Shown here in pieces: positions 39,727 to 48,216 of a DNA stretch of 64,000 nt. The position numbers and the translations under genes are program-made. This DNA is from G963678445 sp963678445. GTDB lineage: Bacteria > Hydrogenedentota > Hydrogenedentia > Hydrogenedentales > G963678445. Location: positions 124,001 through 188,000 of the forward strand of contig OY782877.1 of assembly GCA_963678445.1 (NCBI GenBank), in the 5' to 3' direction. The notes beneath the pieces are model-generated. The model made no database searches, had not been told where the DNA came from, and saw nothing but the letters and a program-made list of their open reading frames with translations. The number at the start of each line of letters is the position of its first letter. Position 1 is the first letter of the stretch.

Positions 39727-42504
39727 TTACTCTGTGACGCGAAACGCGTATGTCCCAGAACCTATCTGAAAACTGGTTGTTTTCTTATCACGACGAATGG
39801 AGGAAATAGCGGCAAGTTCAGTGATGGGGCTATTGTGCTCCGTGATCACACTATCCTTTGTCGCAGGAAGACATACGGTCGCCGTACTGTTAACAGGGAC
39901 GCTGGCAAGGAGATGAAATCCGTCCTCGTCCTTGCGCCAGTTCACTTCAACGCGTCCACGTACTATTTCCAGTCGTGCATGAGCCCAGTCCAGCTTCTCA
40001 GGCACTGTCGGGGCGATCAGAAACGTATCCCAGGCGCAGGTGGTATCGGTGGGACGAATGCCTGCCAGCCATCCGTAGAACCAACCACTCACGGAACCAA
40101 ACATGGGATGGTTGTGAGAGTAGGTGTTGTCACTGTATTCCCAATGCTCCCACAAGGTCGTAGCCCCATTTTCCAGCATATGTCCCCAACCGGGAAAGTT
40201 GCGCTGGTTGACAATCTCAAAGGCGCTATCTACTTCATCATGTTTAGAGAGCGAAAACAGCATGTAGGGAGTCCCGAAGATACCTGTGCTCAGATGGCCT
40301 GCATGTTTTTTATGAATATCCTGCAACAGCGCTTTTGTGACGGCTTCCTTTTCCCCTTCGGGAACCAGTTGCATATGAAGTGCAAAGGCTTGCGAGGCTT
40401 GCGAGCCGTTTCCGTAGGTCCCCGTTTCAGGGTGGTAGAAGGCACTGTTAAAAGCATGCGCAATTCGATCCGCCAGTGTGCTGAAATAGGCGACATCTTC
40501 TTTTCGATCCAGAATTCCAGCTAAATGGAGCATCAGACGCACATTGTAGTAGAAGAAAGCAGTGGCCGAGACGGCGGTGTCCTTTGGCGCCAGCGTTTCA
40601 TGGTCACCGATTCCCATATCCAGCAGAAAATCATCGGCGTTTTCTTCCAACAGGACAACCCAACGCTTTGCGGCCTCATACTGTTCCGCGACCAAGGCAA
40701 TATCGCCATACCATTGATACAATTCCCATAGCATGTACGGATGCATGGTGCCCCAACCAATAGGACCAGAGCCTTCTCCAAGGCCCTTATCCGCAATGCC
40801 GACGTAGGGCGCTGTCTCTGTGAATCCTCCATTAGGGCGAACGGCATCGGCATAGTCATGCGTAACTTTCGCATAGAAATTAGCCATATCAAAGTTGTAC
40901 AGCCCCAAGATTCCATCGGCAAGCAGGTCGCCGCCGTAGCCGAATTTTTCACGATGTGGACAGTCCGATTGCACACTGTGCAGATTATTCCGCAGGGTCT
41001 GCACGCTAATCTCCTGAATCCGGTTAAACAGGTCGTTGGAACAGGAGAAGGTGCCGACGGGTTGCAGATCGGTATGCAGGCGACATCCCACCAGACTATT
41101 GCGTGAAGGCACACCGGGGAATCCGCTAACCTCAACGTAGCGAAATCCATGAAACGTAAAATGTGGATGCAGTATCTCCGTACCCTCGCCACGCAGATAA
41201 TAGACATCCTCCTGCCAGGCCGTGGCGGGTTCTTCTGAACCTTCGGGAACTTTCTTGTTCTTGATTTGTCCACAGACAGCCGTCATGCCATTCAACGAAC
41301 CATCCGGATAAAGCAACTCGCCATAGCGCACCCGTATCTCTGTGCCAGCCTTCCCTTCACACTTCAATTCGGCATATCCCGTGATGTTTTGTCCAAGATC
41401 AAAGAGATAGACGCCAGGACGTTGTTCCCGTACAAGAACCGGTCGCAAACGTTCCGTCAGCCGAATAGGCGGGATGGGTTGCACTTGTAATATGCCCGAA
41501 GGTCCTTTTTGCAGGGTCACATTGGCCCAATCTGCATCATTAAAGCCGGGCTGTTTCCACCCAGGCTGACTATAACGATAATCCACACTATCGCCCAGAT
41601 AGACACTGTTTTTGCGTACAGGACCTTCTATCGCTTTCCACGTTTCATCAGAGACAATTTGCTCCGAACTCCCATCCGTATATGTCACCACCAATTGCAG
41701 CAAAGCGCTGGGCGTGCCAATTGTCAGATGATCACGCAGGTTACGGCTTCCCCACATTTTTAGCGGCAAGGGATTGTACCAGCCATTGCCCAACATCATT
41801 CCGATTACGTTATCTTGGGTCAAATGCTCTGTCACATCAAAGACATTGTAAAAAACACGCTTATCATACGAAGTCCATCCGGGAGAAAGTTTTTGAGCAC
41901 TCACCGGCTCGCCATTAAGAAATAATTCGTAATACCCAAGACCCGTAACATACATCCGGGCGCGCTGAACGTGTTTTGGGAGTGTAAAGGTTTTTCGTAG
42001 TAAGGGGGCGGGATGCTCTTTAAAAAGGTCTACCCCGTCTTTGATAGGGCGCGTAGGACCGCTTATCCACTTTGCATGCCAATCCACAGGACTGAGTAGG
42101 CCCATCTCAAACCAGGAAACTTCACTTTGCCACACCAGGTCGCCCGGCGTGCACCAGACTTCCACCTTCCAGTAGACCCGTTGTCCCGATTGCAGGGCGA
42201 TACCGGCATAGGGAATCTGCGTTTGCTGCGCCGATTCTACACGTCCACTGTCCCACAGATCCCCCTTGTTTTTTTCCAGGACTTCCACAGATGTGGCGGC
42301 GAGGATGCGGTATGCGGTTTGATATACTCCCCGTGTCTCCGAAGGTGCAGTGAGCTTCCAGGAAAAACGAGGTGACGTGGCGTCTATTCCCAAAGGCGTT
42401 TTTTGTCCTTCGCATTCTAGAGAGACTACCTCCCCCCATGCAGCACATGTATAGCTCAACATGGTTACACTCAACAACAATACCGCATATCCACATAATT
42501 TCAT
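39727..42504 (-). CDS. Alpha-L-rhamnosidase, glycoside hydrolase family 78
   Basis: Secreted GH78 rhamnosidase (about 925 aa) with a signal peptide (LLLSVTMLSYTCAAWG). Order: beta-sandwich domains, the alpha-L-rhamnosidase N-terminal/concanavalin-like domains, and the (alpha/alpha)6 catalytic domain with DCPHREKFGYGGD (near 545; the DCPxRxExxGWxGD motif) and further acidic residues in HPMFGSVSGWFYGW. It removes terminal rhamnose from glycans or plant polysaccharide. I take the ATG at 42504 with GGGGATAAG upstream; a longer frame to 42561 runs through the antisense of repeat copy J and is unlikely. Same strand as the DUF6807 and epimerase genes, so one carbohydrate operon. Confidence 0.92.
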   Translation of the reverse strand: MKLCGYAVLLLSVTMLSYTCAAWGEVVSLECEGQKTPLGIDATSPRFSWKLTAPSETRGVYQTAYRILAATSVEVLEKNKGDLWDSGRVESAQQTQIPYAGIALQSGQRVYWKVEVWCTPGDLVWQSEVSWFEMGLLSPVDWHAKWISGPTRPIKDGVDLFKEHPAPLLRKTFTLPKHVQRARMYVTGLGYYELFLNGEPVSAQKLSPGWTSYDKRVFYNVFDVTEHLTQDNVIGMMLGNGWYNPLPLKMWGSRNLRDHLTIGTPSALLQLVVTYTDGSSEQIVSDETWKAIEGPVRKNSVYLGDSVDYRYSQPGWKQPGFNDADWANVTLQKGPSGILQVQPIPPIRLTERLRPVLVREQRPGVYLFDLGQNITGYAELKCEGKAGTEIRVRYGELLYPDGSLNGMTAVCGQIKNKKVPEGSEEPATAWQEDVYYLRGEGTEILHPHFTFHGFRYVEVSGFPGVPSRNSLVGCRLHTDLQPVGTFSCSNDLFNRIQEISVQTLRNNLHSVQSDCPHREKFGYGGDLLADGILGLYNFDMANFYAKVTHDYADAVRPNGGFTETAPYVGIADKGLGEGSGPIGWGTMHPYMLWELYQWYGDIALVAEQYEAAKRWVVLLEENADDFLLDMGIGDHETLAPKDTAVSATAFFYYNVRLMLHLAGILDRKEDVAYFSTLADRIAHAFNSAFYHPETGTYGNGSQASQAFALHMQLVPEGEKEAVTKALLQDIHKKHAGHLSTGIFGTPYMLFSLSKHDEVDSAFEIVNQRNFPGWGHMLENGATTLWEHWEYSDNTYSHNHPMFGSVSGWFYGWLAGIRPTDTTCAWDTFLIAPTVPEKLDWAHARLEIVRGRVEVNWRKDEDGFHLLASVPVNSTATVCLPATKDSVITEHNSPITELAAISSIRRDKKTTSFQIGSGTYAFRVTE

Positions 42505-42515
42505 TCGCTTATCCC

Positions 42516-42636
42516 CACTAAAGTGGTCCAGCGACCACAAGGTGGCCAGGGCCACAACCAAGATGTATGGTTCTTACCGTCCCCGACAGAAACAGATTTT
42601 TCGTTCTTTATGACAGCTTTTCAGAATTAAGTTACT
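42516..42636 (+). repeat. Dispersed hairpin element, copy J
   Basis: The cleanest long-form copy: CACTAAAGTGGTCC, perfect hairpin 1 (GTGGTC-CAGC-GACCAC), perfect hairpin 2 (GTGGCC-AG-GGCCAC), TATGGTTCTTACCGTCCCCG, TTCGTTCTTTATGACAGCTTTTCAG and the tail AATTAAGTTACTT. It runs antisense to the flanking genes; its end overlaps the TAA of the DUF6807 gene. Confidence 0.92.
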
Positions 42637-43570
42637 TTTTTTGAGAATACGCTTCAAACATCGATTTAACCTTGCCATCGTCGGCATCGCCCCGATGCAC
42701 GTAAAGACGATAGCGAAGGGTAACCGAATCCCCCGGTTGCAACTCATACATTTCCGTGTGGGGCCACGATTGCCCCAAAAAACCATAATGGCGCAGTATC
42801 CAGCCGGGATGGGGATAGCCCGGATTCCCAGCATGCTGAAAAATGGCAACGCCCGCTTTTTCCTGGCCACGCTTTCGTTGGCGAACGGACATGTCAACCC
42901 AGGGAGATTCAAGACGCAGGAGATCTTTCGATATCCGGCCCCGTCCCGCAGCAAAATGAATAGGCTTCAGGTCCGGATTCGTCCGAACACAAAAACCGCC
43001 GTACCCCTTGTTATCCTGTTCAGCCCCCTTCAATGTGACGACTTCCTCGCTGACATTCTTAAAGGACAGTTCGAAATCAATTGCCCGTCCACACTCCGTT
43101 TCCGGCAGAACCGTAAAGCGGACTTTTTCCTGCATCACCGGCTTGTCCGGTTCCGCATCATAGATCCATTGATTTTCTACAGCAATGGTCGCTTTATTCG
43201 CCTCGGCTTGCTGTTCCAGAAAACGCATATGATGCTTTCTCACTCCTTCTAACAGCCAAATATTCATGGGTTGTTCACCCCATTTTGCCTGTGGCCAGGC
43301 CCAGAACACCCCACGGTGATGGTAGTGATCTCTAGGAAAATCCTGGGTAAGCACTTCCCCATCTAGCCCATAGAGGGGATGGATATAGCAGGCACGACGA
43401 TAATGTTCGTCGACTCCTTTAGGCGGTTCTACGAAATCATAGTTATACTGAAGCACAGCCTTGCCCTGGTCCATCACCAAAAGGCTCTTGCCTGTATCCT
43501 TTAGCGTAAAATCCGCCAGAGCACTTCCGGCGCAACCTACCAATATGCATAATCCAATTATGTATCGCAT
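42632..43570 (-). CDS. DUF6807 (PmoA-family) exported protein
   Basis: Exported protein of 312 aa with a signal peptide (MRYIIGLCILVGCAGSALA). The family pattern is strong: YRRACYIHPLYGLDGEVLTQDFPRDHYHHRGVFWAW, then NIWLLEG, KGYGGFCVR and SPWVDMS, and IFQHAGNPGYPHPGWILRHYGF. Members (Pfam methane oxygenase PmoA family, a name that does not reflect function) occur near sugar genes in Bacteroidetes and PVC bacteria and are thought to be beta-sandwich sugar proteins. The start at 43570 follows AAGGA. Located between the epimerase and rhamnosidase genes. Enzyme function unknown. Confidence 0.85.
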   Translation of the reverse strand: MRYIIGLCILVGCAGSALADFTLKDTGKSLLVMDQGKAVLQYNYDFVEPPKGVDEHYRRACYIHPLYGLDGEVLTQDFPRDHYHHRGVFWAWPQAKWGEQPMNIWLLEGVRKHHMRFLEQQAEANKATIAVENQWIYDAEPDKPVMQEKVRFTVLPETECGRAIDFELSFKNVSEEVVTLKGAEQDNKGYGGFCVRTNPDLKPIHFAAGRGRISKDLLRLESPWVDMSVRQRKRGQEKAGVAIFQHAGNPGYPHPGWILRHYGFLGQSWPHTEMYELQPGDSVTLRYRLYVHRGDADDGKVKSMFEAYSQKK

Positions 43571-43593
43571 AACTCGTTTCCTTCTTTGCTTTA

Positions 43594-44757
43594 TCACCGA
43601 TACTGAGGCGTTCCCGCTGCAAGCGCACGTACCTTTTCTTCATCTACCTCAATACCCAACCCGGGGCCCTGAGGTATCTGAACATATCCATCCGCTACTT
43701 CAAAAGGCGTTTTCAACACACTGTCGCCCAAAAATTGAGGTCCATTCAACGCAGCAGGATAGGATAACCCGTATGCGCCATATAGAACCAGCGATGCCGC
43801 CAGCGACACATCCGGATCGGTCAACCCACTTCCCAAAAAGAGCAGGTTATGCTTTTCCAATAATTCAATTTGGGCTCGTGCAGACAACAATCCACCGCAA
43901 CGCGCCGGTTTCATGGCAACGCCATCCAAACATTCCAGAGCAATAAAGGTTTCTAAATCTCTGGGAGATACCACCCCTTCATCCAGAATAATGGGCAACG
44001 CTCCTTGCTGTTTCAATTGCTGCAGGGCTGGTATACAGTTGGGCCGTACCGGTTGTTCCAGCACCGGTACACCTAATGCCGCCAGTTTCGGCGCTACTTC
44101 CAGCGCAGTATCCACATCATAGCCGCCATTCGCGTCGGCCCACAAGAAACCCTCCGGAACACGCTCTTTCACGATACTACAGAGCGCCTGATCAAATTCC
44201 AAATCCGGCGCAACCTTCACATTGAAATGTTCATATCCCCGTGCACGACCCTGCGCTATCAGCGGCTCTATATCGTCCAATGTACGTGGGTTCAATGTCC
44301 AGCTCAGTAGCAAACGTTCCGGCAAAGAACGCCCCCATAGTTGCGCGATATTCTCTCCTGCCAGCTTTCCCATCAGATCGTGCAAGGCAATATCCAAACC
44401 TGCTTTGGCCATGGGCACCGCGGTAGAGAAAGCATTCGCCATCTCCCGATCCATCTCCGCATGCAGTGCTTCGATGTCAAACGGATTCCTGCCTGACAAC
44501 AACGGGGCAAAATAGCGTTCCAGTACCAGTTGCGTGCCTTCCCACGTTTCCCCTCCCCAACGGGGAATGGGCACGCTTTCCCCCCACCCCACCACGCCAT
44601 TGTCTGCAGTAATCTTGATCAGTATAGCTGGCCTTCCGGAAGAGGCGAGGGGGCCTTCGAAAAATTTGAAGCGCATCACGGTTGGATAATGCACGGCAAA
44701 GGTTTCTATTGATTCTATCGTCACCTCTTTACGAAAGGCATCATACGTCGTATTCAT
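43594..44757 (-). CDS. Enolase-superfamily enzyme, dipeptide epimerase/muconate cycloisomerase-like
   Basis: A 387-residue enzyme of the mandelate racemase/muconate lactonising group. Metal ligands D208 (WADANGGY), E234 (LEQPV) and D259 (ILDEGV), and the second-strand base K283 (AMKPARCGG), are all present. The other base motif, normally KxK, reads N179-V-K181 (HFNVKV), so the first Lys is Asn. Family members epimerise dipeptides or lactonise muconates; here the sugar setting may suggest an acid-sugar dehydratase instead. SD GAGGGAAAT precedes the ATG at 44757. Third gene of the leftward group epimerase-DUF6807-GH78. Confidence 0.82.
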   Translation of the reverse strand: MNTTYDAFRKEVTIESIETFAVHYPTVMRFKFFEGPLASSGRPAILIKITADNGVVGWGESVPIPRWGGETWEGTQLVLERYFAPLLSGRNPFDIEALHAEMDREMANAFSTAVPMAKAGLDIALHDLMGKLAGENIAQLWGRSLPERLLLSWTLNPRTLDDIEPLIAQGRARGYEHFNVKVAPDLEFDQALCSIVKERVPEGFLWADANGGYDVDTALEVAPKLAALGVPVLEQPVRPNCIPALQQLKQQGALPIILDEGVVSPRDLETFIALECLDGVAMKPARCGGLLSARAQIELLEKHNLLFLGSGLTDPDVSLAASLVLYGAYGLSYPAALNGPQFLGDSVLKTPFEVADGYVQIPQGPGLGIEVDEEKVRALAAGTPQYR

Positions 44758-44787
44758 ATTTCCCTCATTGCTGTGTACCCGCAACAG

Positions 44788-44813
44788 AAACGGGCCGCAA
44801 CTGCGGCCCGTTT
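44788..44813. terminator. Terminator between Nramp-like and epimerase genes
   Basis: 12-bp GC-rich perfect stem (AAACGGGCCGCA, two-base loop, TGCGGCCCGTTT), ending in T residues on both strands. Confidence 0.8.
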
Positions 44814-44841
44814 ACCATGAATTCAACTATACTACACGATT

Positions 44842-46581
44842 TTACGCGCTCTGCTGCTTGCTCACTCGATAAAAATGTCCAAGCACGCACAAGGCTGTAA
44901 AGCCAAGCACAACCACTGCCCCCATGCCAACACCCACCTTCAGGTAAATGCTCCAAAGCGCTCCAACAAAAGCGAACACGCAGGAGAAGGCCATAAGCAC
45001 ATTCCATAAAATACGTTTTCCGCCTTGCGGTGCGTCCTTGCCCAAATACTTCCGCTGGTTCATCAGCAAGAAGAAGGAGATATAGGCGAAAGGCAGCAGC
45101 GTCATGCAGAAGACCGATGTCGGAATCGCCAACCACATAAGGGCTTCTTTCCAAAACAACGGTGCCAAAATAGCCACCATTGGCATAAACATACCGATAC
45201 GCTGCGGCCAGCCCTTGGCGGGCTTGTTGAGCAATGCACAGAAGCAGAGACCGTTAATGAGCATCAGCATGGTTGAAGCACCCAACGCCATACCCATCAC
45301 GCCCAGGCCGAAAACATATTTAGCGAACTTGTCACCCGTAATGGGCGCCAGCGCCGAACTAAGGTTAAAGGCATCGCGTTTCACAACCATAGCGGCTAAA
45401 GTGCGATCGGCTTCGGGCAAGGCCAGTTTCTTGGCATCGAGGGCTTCCGGCGTTAACGCAGCAAAGGCTTCTGCCCCAATCTCCGCCTTCACCCGGTTGG
45501 CAAGCATCTTGTTAAAAGGACCTACCAGATTGGCCGCTGGCTCAATCTGCTGCCCTTGGGCGTCTTTCTCACCCAACAAGCCCGGTGCAGCTACACCGTG
45601 GAACTGGGTGGCTGCCGCGATGACGACACAACTGGTGGCCAGCAGGAAGGGAAAGAAGAGGCCTGTGGACAGGTCGAAAATAGCCAGACCGCGGAAGTCG
45701 CGATCCCAGCCTTTGCGCAACATGGAATAGGGCAACAGGAAGGTCATGTTGATACCCACGGCAGTTGCACCAGCGCTGATCATGGTATCGCGCTGCCAGG
45801 AAACAATCATGGACGACCAAAATTCCCGGAAGGCAGGCTCAACATTCGCAATCTGGTCCGCAAAGGCCTTCACAGGTTCAGAAAGCAGATTGGCGCGAAA
45901 AACGAAACCGCTCATGATTTCGCCAAAATTAATCGTGCCGCTTACCAACAGTTTGGCGACCACCAGCATAAAGCAGAGAACCGTCATACCGACCAGACAT
46001 TTTACAAGGATCTCAAAGATCTTTACACCCTTGCCGCCAATGCTATAAATCATACCGGCAGAAAAGGCAATAGCCAGCACGATAAAGGCGGCTACATAGA
46101 GTCCTGCCCCTCCCAAGGCCCCGCCATCGCCCAGTAACCCTGCAAAAAGGTTCTGGCGTAATGAGGCCATGCCTAGCGCATACTGGGGTATGGACCAAAC
46201 GATATTGGCCGTCATGGAAGCGAAGAGCCAGCCAAAACCCAGCACTGGATTTACGTGGCGATTAATCGCTTTGAGAGGCGTTTCATCCGTACTCAGCGTT
46301 ACATACGAAATCGCGCTCATCATGATGATACCCGCAATCATCGCAAGCGGTTGCAGCCACAAGAAAGCGACGCCACCCAACATACCCAGATACATACTCG
46401 ACGACAAAGAGCCGCCCCCCAGGGTAATGGCGCTTTGCAGCCAGCCGGGTCCGGACAAACGGGTGTAGGCCCCTGCCGTGGCCAGTTTGCCGCTCTTCCG
46501 TGCCTCCAAGATCATCTCGCGATCATGCTCGACCCGTGGATTCATCGACAGATTCGGTTCTTTCTGTGAATTTGAAGCCAT
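44842..46581 (-). CDS. Nramp-like metal-ion transporter family protein
   Basis: Eleven or twelve membrane helices in 579 aa, with the Nramp/natural resistance-associated fold order. The helix-1 motif, normally DPGN, reads GPGWLQS (residues 44-50), and the helix-6 motif MPHN/H is replaced by LPYSML (in GATAVGINMTFLLPYSML). It therefore belongs to a divergent subgroup in which metal specificity is uncertain. An insert of about 90 residues (HGVAAPGLLGEKDAQG ... KRDAFNLSSALAPITG) extends one loop. ATG at 46581 follows AAGGAAAAG. Upstream of the epimerase gene but separated from it by a terminator. Confidence 0.75.
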   Translation of the reverse strand: MASNSQKEPNLSMNPRVEHDREMILEARKSGKLATAGAYTRLSGPGWLQSAITLGGGSLSSSMYLGMLGGVAFLWLQPLAMIAGIIMMSAISYVTLSTDETPLKAINRHVNPVLGFGWLFASMTANIVWSIPQYALGMASLRQNLFAGLLGDGGALGGAGLYVAAFIVLAIAFSAGMIYSIGGKGVKIFEILVKCLVGMTVLCFMLVVAKLLVSGTINFGEIMSGFVFRANLLSEPVKAFADQIANVEPAFREFWSSMIVSWQRDTMISAGATAVGINMTFLLPYSMLRKGWDRDFRGLAIFDLSTGLFFPFLLATSCVVIAAATQFHGVAAPGLLGEKDAQGQQIEPAANLVGPFNKMLANRVKAEIGAEAFAALTPEALDAKKLALPEADRTLAAMVVKRDAFNLSSALAPITGDKFAKYVFGLGVMGMALGASTMLMLINGLCFCALLNKPAKGWPQRIGMFMPMVAILAPLFWKEALMWLAIPTSVFCMTLLPFAYISFFLLMNQRKYLGKDAPQGGKRILWNVLMAFSCVFAFVGALWSIYLKVGVGMGAVVVLGFTALCVLGHFYRVSKQQSA

Positions 46582-46848
46582 ACTTTGTTCTTTTCCTTGT
46601 TTGCTCTGTGCCAAGGCGCAGAACACCCTCAATGTGATAGAAATAATGGTTGTTAACGATGAGATAATGACGTGTCTGAACGCCCTTTTTCAAGTTTTGT
46701 TTTTTTGCAATAAAAATGGTTGACCCAGACTCCCTTCCTTGGGCACTATGGAAGAATTGTTGAGGAATTGTTTAAGCAGTATTTGCCCTTGCGGTCTCTT
46801 CCTTATTTATCACGGCAAACCTTGATTATTGTTCGCAGGAGAAACGCC

Positions 46849-48162
46849 ATGTCGAAAAAGACACATCTATCACGAAGAGCATTTCTTAAGAAAAGCGCGC
46901 TTGCCACCACAGCTGCTGCTGTTTTTCCCACCATCATCCCGGCATCCGCAATGGGGGCAAATGGGCATATTGCCCCCAGTAATCGAATTACTATGGCATC
47001 TATTGGCGTTGGAGGGCAGGGAACCTGTGATACCGAAGCCTTGCTGAATATTCCGGATGTGCAATACCTCGCTGTTTGCGATGTGGATGCGGAACATCGT
47101 CTGAAGGCGCAGCAGATGGTGGAAGGTTTCTATCGCAAACAGGACAAACACTATGTTTGCGATACGTATAATGATTTCCGACATGTGCTTGCACGCAACG
47201 ATATTGATGCGGTGATGATTGCGACCCCGGATCATTGGCATGCGGTTATCAGCGTGGCCGCAGCTAAAGCCGGTAAAGACATTTACTGCGAAAAGCCCTT
47301 GGCCAATTCCATTCCTGAAGGGCGCGCTGTGGTGGATGCCGTGCGTCGCTATCAACGCGTCTTCCAGACCGGTAGCCATGAACGCTCGCGCGATAACGCG
47401 CGCTATGCCTGTGAATTGGTACGCAATGGGCGTATCGGCAAACTGCATACCATTCGCGTCAACATGCCCGTGGATCACGAACCGGTTGGTAATTTCCCTG
47501 AGATGCCCATTCCCCCGGGCTTTGACTACAACATGTGGCTGGGGGCGGCTCCCTATGAACCCTACACAAAAAAACGCTGTCATTTTTTCTTCCGCTACAT
47601 CCTGGATTATAGCGGTGGGGAAATGACGGATCGCGGGGCGCATATTATGGACCTTGGCCAGTTGGGCAACAATACGGATCATACGAGCCCGATTTCGGTA
47701 GAAGGCGACGGTTGGTTCCCCGAAGAAGGACTGTTCAACACAGCGATGCGCTACAACTTTGAATTTGAATATGCCAACGGCGTGCGCATGCTGGGTTCCA
47801 CCGATGGGCCACGCGGCATCAAATTCGAAGGAGATGAGGGCTGGATCTTTATTCATATCCACGGCGGCGATTTGCGTGCAGAGCCTGCTTCCCTGCTCAA
47901 GGAGGTTATCGGACCAGACGAAATCCATCTTGGGCGTAGTCGTGGGCACCACATCGACTTCATCGATGCGGTTAAATCGCGTGGCGAGTGTATGGCGCCT
48001 GTAGAAGTAGGCCATCATACGGCCACGATGTGCCATCTGGCCAATATCGCCATGAAACTCAAACGCAAACTACGTTGGGACCCGGACAAGGAACAATTCC
48101 TTAATGACGACGAAGCAAATCGTATGCTTATTCCTTCCATGCGCAGCCCGTGGCATGTATAG
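46849..48162 (+). CDS. TAT-exported Gfo/Idh/MocA-family oxidoreductase
   Basis: NAD(P)-dependent sugar oxidoreductase-like protein, 437 aa. The N-terminus carries a twin-arginine signal (HLSRRAFLKKSALATTAAAVFPTI-type, RR at residues 9-10), so it is exported folded, presumably with its cofactor. Rossmann GVGGQGT is near residue 53; DVDAEH, MIATPDHWH and YCEKPLAN (the EKP motif) follow. The C-terminal domain has GGEMTDRGAHIMDLG. Family members oxidise, reduce or hydrolyse sugars through redox chemistry. SD AGGAGA precedes the ATG at 46849. Divergent from the Nramp-like gene and 54 bases before the HEAT-repeat gene, so probably an operon pair. Confidence 0.9.
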   Translation: MSKKTHLSRRAFLKKSALATTAAAVFPTIIPASAMGANGHIAPSNRITMASIGVGGQGTCDTEALLNIPDVQYLAVCDVDAEHRLKAQQMVEGFYRKQDKHYVCDTYNDFRHVLARNDIDAVMIATPDHWHAVISVAAAKAGKDIYCEKPLANSIPEGRAVVDAVRRYQRVFQTGSHERSRDNARYACELVRNGRIGKLHTIRVNMPVDHEPVGNFPEMPIPPGFDYNMWLGAAPYEPYTKKRCHFFFRYILDYSGGEMTDRGAHIMDLGQLGNNTDHTSPISVEGDGWFPEEGLFNTAMRYNFEFEYANGVRMLGSTDGPRGIKFEGDEGWIFIHIHGGDLRAEPASLLKEVIGPDEIHLGRSRGHHIDFIDAVKSRGECMAPVEVGHHTATMCHLANIAMKLKRKLRWDPDKEQFLNDDEANRMLIPSMRSPWHV

Positions 48163-48216
48163 CAGCTTGTTGGAGAGTTAAACGCAGATCGTCTTTGATT
48201 GCGAAAGGGAAATGGA

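Noticed and set aside
42505..42561. N-terminal extension of the GH78 protein
   Set aside because: It would translate the antisense of repeat copy J; the signal peptide at 42504 with its own ribosome site is the natural start.
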